From positions 1 to 15,060 of the forward strand of contig JBBDTC010000340.1 of NCBI GenBank assembly GCA_040904625.1: a DNA stretch of 15,060 bases, read 5' to 3'. This document shows positions 1 through 7,790 of the stretch, piece by piece (position 1 is the first letter of the stretch; every line of letters starts with the position of its first letter). Source of the DNA: JACKNG01 sp040904625 (GTDB lineage: Bacteria > Pseudomonadota > Gammaproteobacteria > Ga0077536). The notes below the pieces were generated by a model, which made no database searches, had not been told where the DNA came from, and saw only the letters and a list, made by a program, of their open reading frames with translations. The position numbers were made by a program, and so were the translations under genes.

Positions 1-55
1 TGGGATGGAATACGGCATCGAGGTCGCGGGCGCTCATCTCGGTCATCTGGCTCAT
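1..55 (-). CDS. 5' end of an unidentified gene, cut by the window edge
   Basis: Only the first 18 codons are visible, reading MSQMTEMSARDLDAVFHP. The ATG lies one base after the TGA of the preceding flavin monooxygenase gene, so the two are almost certainly in one transcript and translationally coupled. Two in-frame ATGs (codons 4 and 7) are alternative starts. The 'DLDAVFHP' ending faintly resembles the N-termini of class III PLP-dependent aminotransferases. That is a guess from a very short peptide, so no function is assigned. Confidence 0.55.
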   Translation of the reverse strand, partial: MSQMTEMSARDLDAVFHP

Positions 56-56
56 G

Positions 57-1418
57 TCAGGCTCCTTCGCAATGCGGGGTCGTCTTGTCGTCGATGAAGT
101 AGCGGTTGGCCGGGCGCGGCAGTCCGAGATTCTCACGCAGGGTCGTGCCCTCGTAAGCTCGCCGGAACAGCCCGCGCCGCTGCAGTTCGGGAACGACCCG
201 GTCGACGAAATCATCCAGCCCCTGTGGCAGAAACGGAAACATGATGTTGAACCCGTCACAGGCGCGCTCGTCGAACCAGGCCTCCATCTCGTCGGCAATG
301 GTCGCCGGCGTGCCGATGATCTCGAGCGTGGAGAAGCTGCCGCCGACGTACTGCGCGAGCTGACCGATGCTCAGGCCGTCGCGTTCGGCCATGTTGACGA
401 GTTTGTCGCGGGAGGATTGGCTGGCGTTGGTCGGTGGCAGCTCGGGCAAGGGGCCGTTCGGATCGTACCTGGATACATCGTGGCCGAGGAGGACACAGAG
501 CGTGGCCATGCCGCTGTCGGGGTGGACGAGGCTGTCGAGCAGGGCTTTCTTGCGCTCGGCTTCGGCGACGGTGTCACCGACGACGACAAAGGCGCCGGGC
601 AGGATCTTGAGACGTTCGGGATCGCGGCCGAGGGCCGCCATGCGGCCTTTGACGTCGGCGTAGTAGCGCTGGCCGTCGGCGCGGTTGTTGACGCCGGCAA
701 AGACCATCTCGGCGGTCTCGGCGGCGAGCTGGCGGCCGGCCTCGGAGGCACCGGCCTGGACAATGACGGGCCAGCCCTGCGGCGGGCGGGCGACGTTGAG
801 GGGCCCGCGGACCTCGACGTGCTCGCCCTTGAAGTCGGGTACGTGCAGCTTGTCGGGATCGAAGAAAATACCGCTGTCCTGATCGCGGACGAAGGCGTCG
901 TCGGCCCAGGAATCCCACAGGTTCGTCACCGCTGTGTAGAACTCGCGGGCGCGCGCGTAGCGGATGTCATGGGCCATATGTTCGCTGCGACCGAAGTTGT
1001 GGGCTTCGTCGGGATTGGCGGAGGTGACGACATTCCAGCCGGCGCGCCCGCCGCTCAGGTGATCGAGCGAGGCGAATTTGCGCGCGATGTGGTAGGGATC
1101 GTTGTAAGTCGTCGAGGCGGTGGCAATGAGGCCGATATGCCGGGTCTGCACGGCCAGCGCGGGCAGGAGCGTCAGCGGATCGAACGAAGTGACGGTGGCG
1201 CTGCGGCGCAGGGCCGCCATCGGCATGTTCATGACGGCGAGATGGTCGGCCATGAAGTAGGCATCGAAACAGCCGCGTTCGAGCGTCTGGATGAAACGCG
1301 TGGCATGGGCGAAATTGAAGTTGGCATCGCTGAAAGCGCCGGGGTAGCGCCAGGCGGCCGTGTGGATGCTGGCCGGGCGCATGAAGGCGCCCAGTCTCAG
1401 CATGCGTTCGCGCGCCAC
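57..1418 (-). CDS. LLM-class FMNH2-dependent monooxygenase, NtaA/SnaA/DszA family
   Basis: The 453-residue product is a bacterial-luciferase-like TIM-barrel oxygenase of the NtaA/SnaA/DszA family. These are the oxygenase halves of two-component systems that use reduced FMN and O2 to attack N- or S-containing or xenobiotic substrates. The family block around residues 112-133 (ARKFASLDHLSGGR then GWNVVTS) is intact, and STTYNDPYH precedes it at 102-110. Length is normal for the family. The start is GTG at 1418, with GGAG nine bases upstream. An ATG five codons later lacks a good ribosome site. The gene follows the ferritin-like gene by 27 bp, and its stop sits one base before the next ATG. No flavin reductase partner is visible, so it probably uses one from elsewhere. 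The substrate cannot be read from the sequence. Confidence 0.9.
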   Translation of the reverse strand: MARERMLRLGAFMRPASIHTAAWRYPGAFSDANFNFAHATRFIQTLERGCFDAYFMADHLAVMNMPMAALRRSATVTSFDPLTLLPALAVQTRHIGLIATASTTYNDPYHIARKFASLDHLSGGRAGWNVVTSANPDEAHNFGRSEHMAHDIRYARAREFYTAVTNLWDSWADDAFVRDQDSGIFFDPDKLHVPDFKGEHVEVRGPLNVARPPQGWPVIVQAGASEAGRQLAAETAEMVFAGVNNRADGQRYYADVKGRMAALGRDPERLKILPGAFVVVGDTVAEAERKKALLDSLVHPDSGMATLCVLLGHDVSRYDPNGPLPELPPTNASQSSRDKLVNMAERDGLSIGQLAQYVGGSFSTLEIIGTPATIADEMEAWFDERACDGFNIMFPFLPQGLDDFVDRVVPELQRRGLFRRAYEGTTLRENLGLPRPANRYFIDDKTTPHCEGA

Positions 1419-1445
1419 GATGCGATGCTCCGCCCCTGGCCCCGA

Positions 1446-1733
1446 TCAGTCGTGGGCGAGGGATTTGTCGGTGAAGAGATAGTCGCGCAGTTCCTCGTCG
1501 AACTTCGGATCGCGCCGGCGGATCCACTCGAGCACCATGGCGGCGTGTTCCTTCTCTTCGTCACGGTTGTGGGCGAGGATGGCTTTGAGTTCCTTGTCCT
1601 TGCAGGCATCGACGCGCTGGTTGTACCAGTCGACCGCTTCGAGCTCTTCCATGAGCGAGACGATGGCGCGGTGCATATCGCGGGTCTCGGCGCTCAGCTC
1701 TTCGATGGGTTCATGGTAGCCCTCGTTGGCCAT
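1446..1733 (-). CDS. Encapsulated-ferritin homologue (EncFtn family ferroxidase)
   Basis: The 95-residue helical protein closely resembles the encapsulated ferritin of Rhodospirillum rubrum, a two-helix ferroxidase that becomes active as a ring-shaped decamer and oxidises Fe(II) inside an encapsulin shell. The shared core runs RAIVS-MEELEAVDWY and then AILAHNRDEEKEHAAM-LEW. By hand alignment Glu30, Trp36, Tyr37, Glu60 and His63 correspond to R. rubrum residues E32, W38, Y39, E62 and H65, so the di-iron centre looks complete. GAGGA lies six bases before the ATG. Two things are odd. The protein stops a few residues after the last core helix (ending TDKSLAHD), without the C-terminal peptide that normally docks the cargo to encapsulin. 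No encapsulin gene adjoins it. A CATAAT box in the 110-bp upstream gap could be a -10 element, but no -35 was found. Confidence 0.93.
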   Translation of the reverse strand: MANEGYHEPIEELSAETRDMHRAIVSLMEELEAVDWYNQRVDACKDKELKAILAHNRDEEKEHAAMVLEWIRRRDPKFDEELRDYLFTDKSLAHD

Positions 1734-1843
1734 GGTCGTTCCTCGCTGGCATGGTAATGAATGGAGACCGGTTGATTATGGCGCAAGGCGGCCGTCAGCG
1801 GGTCCCTGTCGCCTGCTGCGCGCGGCAGCGCGGTGCGCGGCCC

Positions 1844-2752
1844 TCAACCGACCGGACCGAGCTCGGCGAGAAAGAATTCGCGCGCCAACGCGTTCGATTC
1901 ACTCAAGCCGGACTCGACATAGAGTCCGGTCTGGTCGTAGGGCAGGAACTCGAGGCGCTTGGGTTGCCGGGCGGCCTCGTAGAGTTCGGCCACGCTCCAG
2001 GCCGGGTGGACGATATCGCGCCCGGCGGTGGAGATGATCAGATAAGGCCGCGGTGTGATGCGATGGACGAAAGACAGCGGGCTGAATTCGAGGATCTTCT
2101 CGACGGACTCCAGGGTGATGGTATCGGCCCAGCTCGGATGCAGGGTCGGCAGGACCTCGAAGAAGCCGGCAATCTGGTCGTCGTAAGGCAGGGCGCAGAG
2201 CGTGCCGGCCGGACCGACGACCGGGATGCGCGCGCCCTTCTCACCTTTGTAACGCCGTGCGCGATCGGTCTCCACTGCGTCCATCAGGGCCTGGAAGTCG
2301 TTCTCGGTGCGGAGCAGGCGCATCCAGGTGTAGCCATCGGTGACGGGAACGACGGCACAAGCCGCCTTGACGCGGCGGTCGACGGCGGCGACATAGCTGA
2401 CCAGCGCGCCGGCGAAGCTCGCCCCCCAGATACCGATGCGGTCCCCATCGACGTCGCGGCGGGCCTGCATGTAGCTGATGGCGGCGCGGAAATCCTCGGC
2501 TTCGTTCAGAGGGAAGAGCTGCCCGCGGGGGCGGCCGCCGGAGTGACCGAAAGTGCGGTAGTCGATGGCGAGGACGACGAAGCCGGCATCGGCGAGCGCC
2601 TGGGCCTGTTCGGCGAGGGTCGATTTGACCAGCGAGAAGCCGTGGCCCAGGACCAGGCCGGGGCGCCGGGTACTGCCGCGCAGGCCCTGGGGACGGTAGA
2701 GATCGGCCGCGCATTCGACGCCGCCGCTCTTGAATTTGACTTCGTGTGTCAT
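1844..2752 (-). CDS. Alpha/beta hydrolase with an incomplete-looking catalytic triad
   Basis: The 302-residue protein has the alpha/beta-hydrolase fold. It has an oxyanion-type HGF motif at residues 37-39, a DYRTFGHSGG segment at 64-73, and a nucleophile elbow GIWGASFAG with Ser112. Asp246 sits in the usual acid position (STAGRDIVHP). The catalytic His normally falls near a late (G/A)xxH-xx-LY segment. Here that segment reads PYDQTGLYV, and no His occurs after residue 249. The ATG at 2752 was chosen because GGGGAGG stands five bases upstream and the fold begins directly after it. The same frame stays open upstream to 3508, but there it overlaps the SDR gene out of frame and has no family resemblance. 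The 170-bp gap before it suggests separate expression from the carboxylase cluster. The substrate is unknown. Confidence 0.85.
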   Translation of the reverse strand: MTHEVKFKSGGVECAADLYRPQGLRGSTRRPGLVLGHGFSLVKSTLAEQAQALADAGFVVLAIDYRTFGHSGGRPRGQLFPLNEAEDFRAAISYMQARRDVDGDRIGIWGASFAGALVSYVAAVDRRVKAACAVVPVTDGYTWMRLLRTENDFQALMDAVETDRARRYKGEKGARIPVVGPAGTLCALPYDDQIAGFFEVLPTLHPSWADTITLESVEKILEFSPLSFVHRITPRPYLIISTAGRDIVHPAWSVAELYEAARQPKRLEFLPYDQTGLYVESGLSESNALAREFFLAELGPVG

Positions 2753-2831
2753 ATCGGCCTCCCCAGGGTTTTTGGCTATCGACGTATTCGTATGGTAGCG
2801 GGGCTCGTTGGGCGGGGACAGGGTGGGTCGG

Positions 2832-2906
2832 CATCGCTTGCGGAGCGGGACTCGAACTCCCGAAACGCGGGGTTCCGCTCGACATCCGCCGCGCGGCGCT
2901 GCGATG
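2832..2906 (-). other. Structured intergenic element with a tRNA T-arm-like hairpin
   Basis: This element fills much of the 170-bp gap between the SDR and hydrolase genes. Nested inverted repeats are visible: an outer CATCGC/GCGATG pair at the two ends, GAGCGG/CCGCTC inside it (2843-2848 with 2875-2880), and a perfect 5-bp stem CGGGA/TCCCG around a GTTCGAG loop (2846-2862, minus strand). The last two share bases, so they are alternative folds. The small hairpin matches the tRNA T-loop consensus. There is no D-arm, anticodon arm or matching acceptor stem, so it is not a tRNA gene. No T-run follows, so it is not a standard terminator either. Confidence 0.35.
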
Positions 2907-2922
2907 AATGCGATTTTGTCAG

Positions 2923-3708
2923 CTACTGGCGAGCGACCGTACCGCCGTCGATGGGCAGAATGACACCGTTGCAGTAGCTCGCTTCGTCCGATCCCAGGAA
3001 CAGGCAGCCGTAGGCCATTTCCATCGGGGTGCCGGCGCGGGCCATGGGGGTGAGGTAGTTGGCCGTGGCTTCGTCGTCGAACAGGTACATGACGTCGGAG
3101 ATCATCGGGGTATCGGTGTAGCCGGGGCACACGCAGTTGGCGCGCACGCCTTGTTTGGCGTAGGTCGCGGCCATGGCGCGGGTCATGTTGATCACACCGC
3201 CCTTGGCCGAACAATAGGTGTGGGCGCTCTGCATGCCGACCATGCCGGAGATGCTGGCGACGTTGACGATGGCGCCCTTGCCGGCCGGCAGCATGTGCTG
3301 GAGCACGCCGTGGCTCATGTAATAGGCAGCGTTCAGGTTGATGCCGATGACCTCGTTCCATTTGTCGGGCGGCGTGGTGGCGAGATCGTTCATCGAATCC
3401 TTGCTGGTGTTGCCCCAGCTCCAACCGACGCTGGCCGAGTGGACGAGGATGTCGACCCGGCCGTAGGCCTTGACGGTCTCGGCGACGACGCGTTCGGCGT
3501 CCTCGCATTTCGACAGATCGGCCGGGACGACCATGCCCTGGCCGCCGGCCGCTTCGACTTCGGCGAGGCGTTCCTGCAAGGGCTCGAGACGCCGCCCGCA
3601 GCCGATGACCGTCGCGCCTTCGCGTGCGAACAGCTCGAAACAGGCCGCGCCGATGCCGCTGCCGGCACCGGTGATGATGGTCACCTTGTCTTGTACTCTG
3701 CCGGTCAT
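2923..3708 (-). CDS. Short-chain dehydrogenase/reductase (classical SDR)
   Basis: The 261-residue protein is a full-length classical SDR. The cofactor motif TGAGSGIG is at residues 13-20. The catalytic residues are Ser152 (NVASISG), Tyr165 and Lys169 (YCSAK), with the supporting Asn at 124. The usual NNAG after strand 4 is replaced by HSAS at 90-93. Two arginines (39-40) follow the second strand where NAD enzymes usually carry Asp, which favours NADP(H); this is inference. GAGGA stands seven bases before the ATG. It follows the thiolase gene by 31 bp and appears to be the last gene of the carboxylase-thiolase cluster. A role as a 3-hydroxyacyl or hydroxyketone dehydrogenase would suit the context, but the sequence does not prove it. 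Confidence 0.92.
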   Translation of the reverse strand: MTGRVQDKVTIITGAGSGIGAACFELFAREGATVIGCGRRLEPLQERLAEVEAAGGQGMVVPADLSKCEDAERVVAETVKAYGRVDILVHSASVGWSWGNTSKDSMNDLATTPPDKWNEVIGINLNAAYYMSHGVLQHMLPAGKGAIVNVASISGMVGMQSAHTYCSAKGGVINMTRAMAATYAKQGVRANCVCPGYTDTPMISDVMYLFDDEATANYLTPMARAGTPMEMAYGCLFLGSDEASYCNGVILPIDGGTVARQ

Positions 3709-3739
3709 GGCGTATTCCTCGAGATTGAGAGATTCAGCT

Positions 3740-4933
3740 TCACAGCCTTTCGATCAGGGTGGCATTGGCCATGCCGCCGGATTCGCACATGGTGACCAGG
3801 CCGCGGCGCCCGCCGCCGGCTTCGAGCGCGCGGAGCAGGTTGGCGACCAGGCGTCCGCCCGAGGCGCCGACGGGGTGGCCGAGCGCGATGGCGCCGCCGA
3901 AGACATTGAGCCGTTCGGGATCGGCGCCGAGCTCCTTGGCCCAGGCGAGCGGCACCGAGGCGAAAGCTTCGTTGACTTCGTAGGCATCGATAGCGGCAAG
4001 TTCGAGGCCGGCGCGGGCGAGAAGTTTGCGCGTGGCCGGGATGATGGCGGTCAGCATCATCACCGGATCGTCGCCGGCGACGGCGAAATGGGTGACGGCG
4101 GCGCGCGGCGTGAGGCCGAGGCGGGCGGCGGTCTGTGCTTCGACGATGAGCATCGCGCTCGCGCCGTCGGTGACCTGGCTGGCGTTGCCGGCGGTCACGC
4201 TCCAATGGATCTCCGGGAAACGCTTGGCCAGATCCGCATCTTCGAACGCCGCCTTGAGGCTCAGCAGTTTCTCCAGCGTGGAATCCGCGCGCACGCCTTC
4301 ATCGGTGCTGACGGTACGCGTGCGGCCATCGGCGCCGGTGACGTCGACGGGGACGATGTCGCGCGCGGCGCCGTCCCGGTCCGCGCCGGCACGCTGGTGC
4401 GAGCGCAGGGAAAACCGGTCGAGCGCTTCGCGATCGAGACCCCAGCGCGCGGCGATGAGTTCGGCCGAAATGCCCTGGCGGACGAGGCCTTCGGGGTAGC
4501 GCGCGTGGAAGCGCTCGCCCTCGTTGTCCTTGCCCATGCGATTGATACGCATCGGCACCAGGCTCATCATCTCCACTCCGCCGGCGATGACCATGTCGTA
4601 AGCGCCGGCGATGACGCCCTGGGCGGCGAAGTCCATGGCCTGTTGAGCCGAGCCGCATTTGCGATCGAGCGTGACCGCCGGCACGGACTCGGGCAGGCCG
4701 GCGGCGAGCGCGGCCTGACGGCCGATGTTGCCGGACTGCTCGGCGACCTGGATCACGCAGCCCGTGATGACATCTTCGATCAACGCCGGATCGATGCCGG
4801 TGCGCTCGACCAGTGCGCTGATCACATGGGCGTAGAGATCGACCGGATGCAGCCCGGCCAACGCGCCCGTCTCGCGCCCGCGGCCGAAAGGCGAGCGCAC
4901 GATGTCGACGATGACGGCGCGGCGTGCGCTCAT
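3740..4933 (-). CDS. Thiolase (acetyl-CoA C-acyltransferase type)
   Basis: The 397-residue protein is a canonical degradative or biosynthetic thiolase. The nucleophilic Cys93 is in DRKCGSAQQA, the NEAF motif is at 321-324, His353 is in GGAIALGHPVGASGGR, and the acid/base Cys383 is in MCESGGMANA. All the residues needed to cleave a 3-ketoacyl-CoA with CoA, or to condense two acyl-CoAs, are present. Its ATG overlaps the TGA of the carboxyltransferase gene as ATGA, so translation is coupled to that subunit. Position straight after a carboxyltransferase suggests it acts on the CoA ester of the carboxylation product, as a thiolase does after acetone carboxylation. That link is inferred. Confidence 0.95.
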   Translation of the reverse strand: MSARRAVIVDIVRSPFGRGRETGALAGLHPVDLYAHVISALVERTGIDPALIEDVITGCVIQVAEQSGNIGRQAALAAGLPESVPAVTLDRKCGSAQQAMDFAAQGVIAGAYDMVIAGGVEMMSLVPMRINRMGKDNEGERFHARYPEGLVRQGISAELIAARWGLDREALDRFSLRSHQRAGADRDGAARDIVPVDVTGADGRTRTVSTDEGVRADSTLEKLLSLKAAFEDADLAKRFPEIHWSVTAGNASQVTDGASAMLIVEAQTAARLGLTPRAAVTHFAVAGDDPVMMLTAIIPATRKLLARAGLELAAIDAYEVNEAFASVPLAWAKELGADPERLNVFGGAIALGHPVGASGGRLVANLLRALEAGGGRRGLVTMCESGGMANATLIERL

Positions 4934-6390
4934 TGCGATTTCCTCAAATTGAGCTCGAACTCGGCAGACTTGATCTGGACCACCGGCGCGGTGGCCAGCT
5001 TCATCAGGCGCGCGGCCTGGTCGAGCTCCGGCGAGGACAGATAGGGATAGCTGGTCTTGACCGGGCCGCTGGTGCGCATCTTTTCCAGGCCTTCACCCGG
5101 CACCAGCGCGCGCAGGATGAGTTCGTCGTCGTCCTCGGTGCCGTATTCCTTGCGCAGCTCTTCGATGGTCGGCTGCGGCGGCGGGTTGCCGGCGACCTGT
5201 TTGGCGCGCGGCGAGGACATGATGCGGTCCATGACTTCCGGGTCGACTGGACCTGCGGGCTGACCGTAGAAACCGGCGCAGTACTGAATGACTTCGTCCG
5301 GGATCGACGCATAGCGCTTGCCGCTGATGACGTTCAACACCGCCAGCGTGCCGACCAGCTGGCTGAACGGGGTGGCCATGCCGGGATAACCGAGTTCACG
5401 GCGCACGACCGCCGTCTCGGCCAGCACTTCGTCGAGACGCTCGCTCATATTGTGCTGCACGAGTTGGGCTTTCAAGGTGCCGACCATGCCGCCCGGCACC
5501 TGGTGCTGGAGTGAGAGCACATCGTATTCGGCATGTTGATTGACGAGGAAACCGGCCGCCTTGCCGACTTTCTCGAAATGATCGGCGACCGGCTTGAACA
5601 GGCTCGTGTCGAGATCGTGGGTGTGGCCGAGGAGTTCCATGTTGCGCGTCATGATCTCGACCGACGGTACCGAAGGCCCATTGGCCATCGGCCGCACCGC
5701 GGTATGCAGGATGGTCACACCCAGTTCGACCGCATCGATATAGGCTTTGGCCGACTGGCCGAGCAGGTTGTTCGAATGGAATTCGATGGGCTTGCCGCGT
5801 GCCTTGGCCTTGATCGCGGGGACGAGCGTGGTGAGGCGCTCTTTCTCGAGTACCCCGGCGGTATCGTAGAGCAGAATGGTGTCGATATCGTCGCAGGCGG
5901 CGAGTTCGTCGGCCTGCTTGGCGTAATAGGCGTCGGTGTGCACCGGGCTGAGCGTGAACATGATCGCGCCGGCCACTTCGGAGCCGAACTCCTTGGCGAT
6001 TTTTGCCAGGCGCTTGGTCTTGTCGTTATTGAACAGCACGTCGTAAACCCAGAAGCTGCGCACGCCATGCACGTTGAGCTGGCGCATCCAGGCATCCATC
6101 AGCGAATCGGGGGTGACGCCGAAGGTGACCGAGGCGTTCGAACGCATGCCGCCGCGGATCCGCGTGCGCGGCATCGACTGCACCAGCAGATCCAGGCCTT
6201 CCCAGGGATTCTCGTAGCAGTACTTGATGAGGCATTCGAACATCGACGAGCCGGTCAGATCGATGACCCGGTAACCGGTGCGATCGATGGTCGGGGAGAC
6301 CGGCAGCGCCATACCGGCCTGCATGCGCATGCCCCACAGGCTCTGCTGGCCGTCACGCATGGTCTCGTCGAGGAATTCGATGTGCGCCAT
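4930..6390 (-). CDS. Divergent PycB/OadA-like biotin-dependent carboxyltransferase subunit
   Basis: The 486-residue protein has the HMGL-like TIM barrel (residues 4 to about 290) plus the C-terminal segment typical of pyruvate carboxylase and oxaloacetate decarboxylase carboxyltransferase subunits. The start signature LDETMRDGQQSLWGMRM supplies Arg12, metal-binding Asp13 and Gln16, and SPVHT is at 148-152. Three expected residues differ by hand alignment. The carbamylated Lys before D(M)AG is Tyr175 (LLYDTAG). The second His of the HxH metal pair is Asn207 (FHSNN). The proton-relay Thr of GGQxTNL is Gly304. The substrate is therefore probably not pyruvate. It carries no biotinyl domain of its own; the carrier is encoded upstream. 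The ATG at 6390 has AAGGAG eight bases upstream, while a longer frame to 6447 merely runs back into the biotin carboxylase gene. It lies 5 bp after that gene and overlaps the thiolase start. Confidence 0.9.
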   Translation of the reverse strand: MAHIEFLDETMRDGQQSLWGMRMQAGMALPVSPTIDRTGYRVIDLTGSSMFECLIKYCYENPWEGLDLLVQSMPRTRIRGGMRSNASVTFGVTPDSLMDAWMRQLNVHGVRSFWVYDVLFNNDKTKRLAKIAKEFGSEVAGAIMFTLSPVHTDAYYAKQADELAACDDIDTILLYDTAGVLEKERLTTLVPAIKAKARGKPIEFHSNNLLGQSAKAYIDAVELGVTILHTAVRPMANGPSVPSVEIMTRNMELLGHTHDLDTSLFKPVADHFEKVGKAAGFLVNQHAEYDVLSLQHQVPGGMVGTLKAQLVQHNMSERLDEVLAETAVVRRELGYPGMATPFSQLVGTLAVLNVISGKRYASIPDEVIQYCAGFYGQPAGPVDPEVMDRIMSSPRAKQVAGNPPPQPTIEELRKEYGTEDDDELILRALVPGEGLEKMRTSGPVKTSYPYLSSPELDQAARLMKLATAPVVQIKSAEFELNLRKSQ

Positions 6391-6395
6391 GATGG

Positions 6396-7769
6396 CTACT
6401 CCTTGATGCTGTTCTCGAAGGCCGGCAGCAGCGTCTGCTCGAGCCAACGGGTATGGATGCGGTTATCGATGAAATCTTCATGGCGCGCGATGTAGCGCAG
6501 CAGCGGCAGGTTGGTCACGAGGCCGTCGATGTGAAAATCTTCGAGCGCGTCGGCGAGGCGGGCAACGCAGGCCTCGCGATCGGCCGCGGTGACGATGAGC
6601 TTGCCGATCATCGAATCGTAATAGGGCGGCACCAGGTAGCCGTCGGTACAGTGGCTGTCGACGCGGATACCGGCACCGCTCGGCGGCGCCCAGCGCGTGA
6701 TGCGCCCGGGGCTCGGCTGGAAATTGCGCGCGGCATCCTCGGCGTTGAGGCGGCATTCGATGGCGTGGCGGGCGAGATGGATTTGATCCTGGCGCGGCAA
6801 TGCGCCCTTCTCGCCGCCGGCGATGCGGAACTGGGTCTGGACCAGGTCGCAGCCGGTGATCTGCTCCGACACCGGGTGCTCGACCTGGATGCGGGTATTC
6901 ACCTCGATGAAGTAGAACGCTTCGCGCGGCACGTCGTAGAGGAATTCGACGGTGCCCGCATTCTTGTACTTCAGTGCCGCAAGCAGCTTTACTGCGGCGG
7001 TGTGCAGTTCGCCGCGGAGCTTGTCCGGCATCAACGCACAGGGCGCTTCTTCGACGACTTTCTGATAGCGCCGCTGCACCGAACAGTCGCGTTCGCCGTA
7101 ATGCACCACCCGCCCGGCGCCGTCGCCCGCTGCCTGCACCTCGACATGGCGCGCGTTCTCGACGTAGCGCTCCATGTAGAGCGTGCCGTCGCCGAAGGCC
7201 TCGAGCGCCTCGGTGCTGGCCTTTTCGAACGAGGCATCGAGCATGGCGTCGTCGCGGGCGACGAACATGCCGCGCCCGCCGCCGCCGGCCGAGGCCTTCA
7301 TCACCACCGGAAAGCCGAGCTTGGCCGCCGCCTTGCGTGCCTCCGCGGCCGAGGCGATTTGATCGGTGCCGGGCACCAGCGGCACGCCCGCGTCGGCGGC
7401 GATGGCGCGCGCGCGGAGCTTGTCACCGAGCGCATCGATGATGTCCGCATCGGGGCCGACGAAGACGATACCCTCGTCGGCGCACAGGCGCGCCAGCGCG
7501 GCTCGCTCGGAGAGGAAGCCGTAGCCCGGGTGCAACGCATCGCAGCCGCTCGCCTTGGCCGCATGCACGACGAGCCTGGCATCGAGGTAGCTGGCCTTGG
7601 ACGGTGCGGGTCCCAGCACGACCACGCGATCGGCCATGCGCGCGGCGGTGCTGTCACGATCGGCGGCTGACACCGCCTGTACCGCTTCGATGCCGAGTGC
7701 ATGGGCCGCGCGGATGATGCGCACCGCGATTTCGCCGCGGTTGGCGACCAGCACGCGTCGTAGGCTCAT
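6396..7769 (-). CDS. Biotin carboxylase subunit (AccC/PycA-like)
   Basis: The 457-residue ATP-grasp enzyme carboxylates the biotin of the carrier protein using ATP and bicarbonate. All the landmarks are present: VLVANRGEIAVRI at 7-19, Lys117, the glycine-rich KASAGGGGRGM from Lys158, GERDCSVQRRYQKVVEEAP at 225-243 with Cys229 and Lys237, Glu275, and EVNTRIQVEHP from 289 with Glu289, Asn291 and Arg293. Length matches stand-alone AccC, and no biotinyl or carboxyltransferase domain is fused. GGGAG lies nine bases before the ATG. It follows the carrier gene by 21 bp and precedes the carboxyltransferase by 5 bp. The carboxyltransferase ribosome site lies within this gene's last codons. No AccA/AccD pair is present, so it most likely serves the neighbouring PycB-like subunit. 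Confidence 0.95.
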   Translation of the reverse strand: MSLRRVLVANRGEIAVRIIRAAHALGIEAVQAVSAADRDSTAARMADRVVVLGPAPSKASYLDARLVVHAAKASGCDALHPGYGFLSERAALARLCADEGIVFVGPDADIIDALGDKLRARAIAADAGVPLVPGTDQIASAAEARKAAAKLGFPVVMKASAGGGGRGMFVARDDAMLDASFEKASTEALEAFGDGTLYMERYVENARHVEVQAAGDGAGRVVHYGERDCSVQRRYQKVVEEAPCALMPDKLRGELHTAAVKLLAALKYKNAGTVEFLYDVPREAFYFIEVNTRIQVEHPVSEQITGCDLVQTQFRIAGGEKGALPRQDQIHLARHAIECRLNAEDAARNFQPSPGRITRWAPPSGAGIRVDSHCTDGYLVPPYYDSMIGKLIVTAADREACVARLADALEDFHIDGLVTNLPLLRYIARHEDFIDNRIHTRWLEQTLLPAFENSIKE

Positions 7770-7790
7770 CGCGGCAAGCTCCCGCTACGA

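Noticed and set aside
57..1733. The ferritin-like and flavin monooxygenase genes are in the same frame, separated by one TGA and nine codons, hinting at a second recoded TGA
   Set aside because: Both proteins are complete at family length, the monooxygenase has its own ribosome site, and no SECIS-like hairpin was noticed after this TGA. A shared frame occurs by chance one time in three.
1815..1829. GCTGC/GCAGC hairpin just after the hydrolase stop as a terminator
   Set aside because: The stem is only 5-6 bp in very GC-rich sequence with no T-run, so it is not distinguishable from background.
2846..2862. Possible tRNA gene on the minus strand
   Set aside because: Only a T-arm-like hairpin is present; no D-arm, anticodon arm or acceptor stem with correct geometry could be found.
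1844..3508. Long frame fusing extra N-terminal sequence to the hydrolase
   Set aside because: The part above 2752 is out of frame with the SDR it overlaps, is Arg-rich without family resemblance, and a strong ribosome site precedes the ATG at 2752.
6391..6447. Longer start for the carboxyltransferase (19 extra residues)
   Set aside because: The extension lies inside the 3' end of the biotin carboxylase gene, while ATG 6390 has a well-spaced AAGGAG and begins right at the conserved domain.
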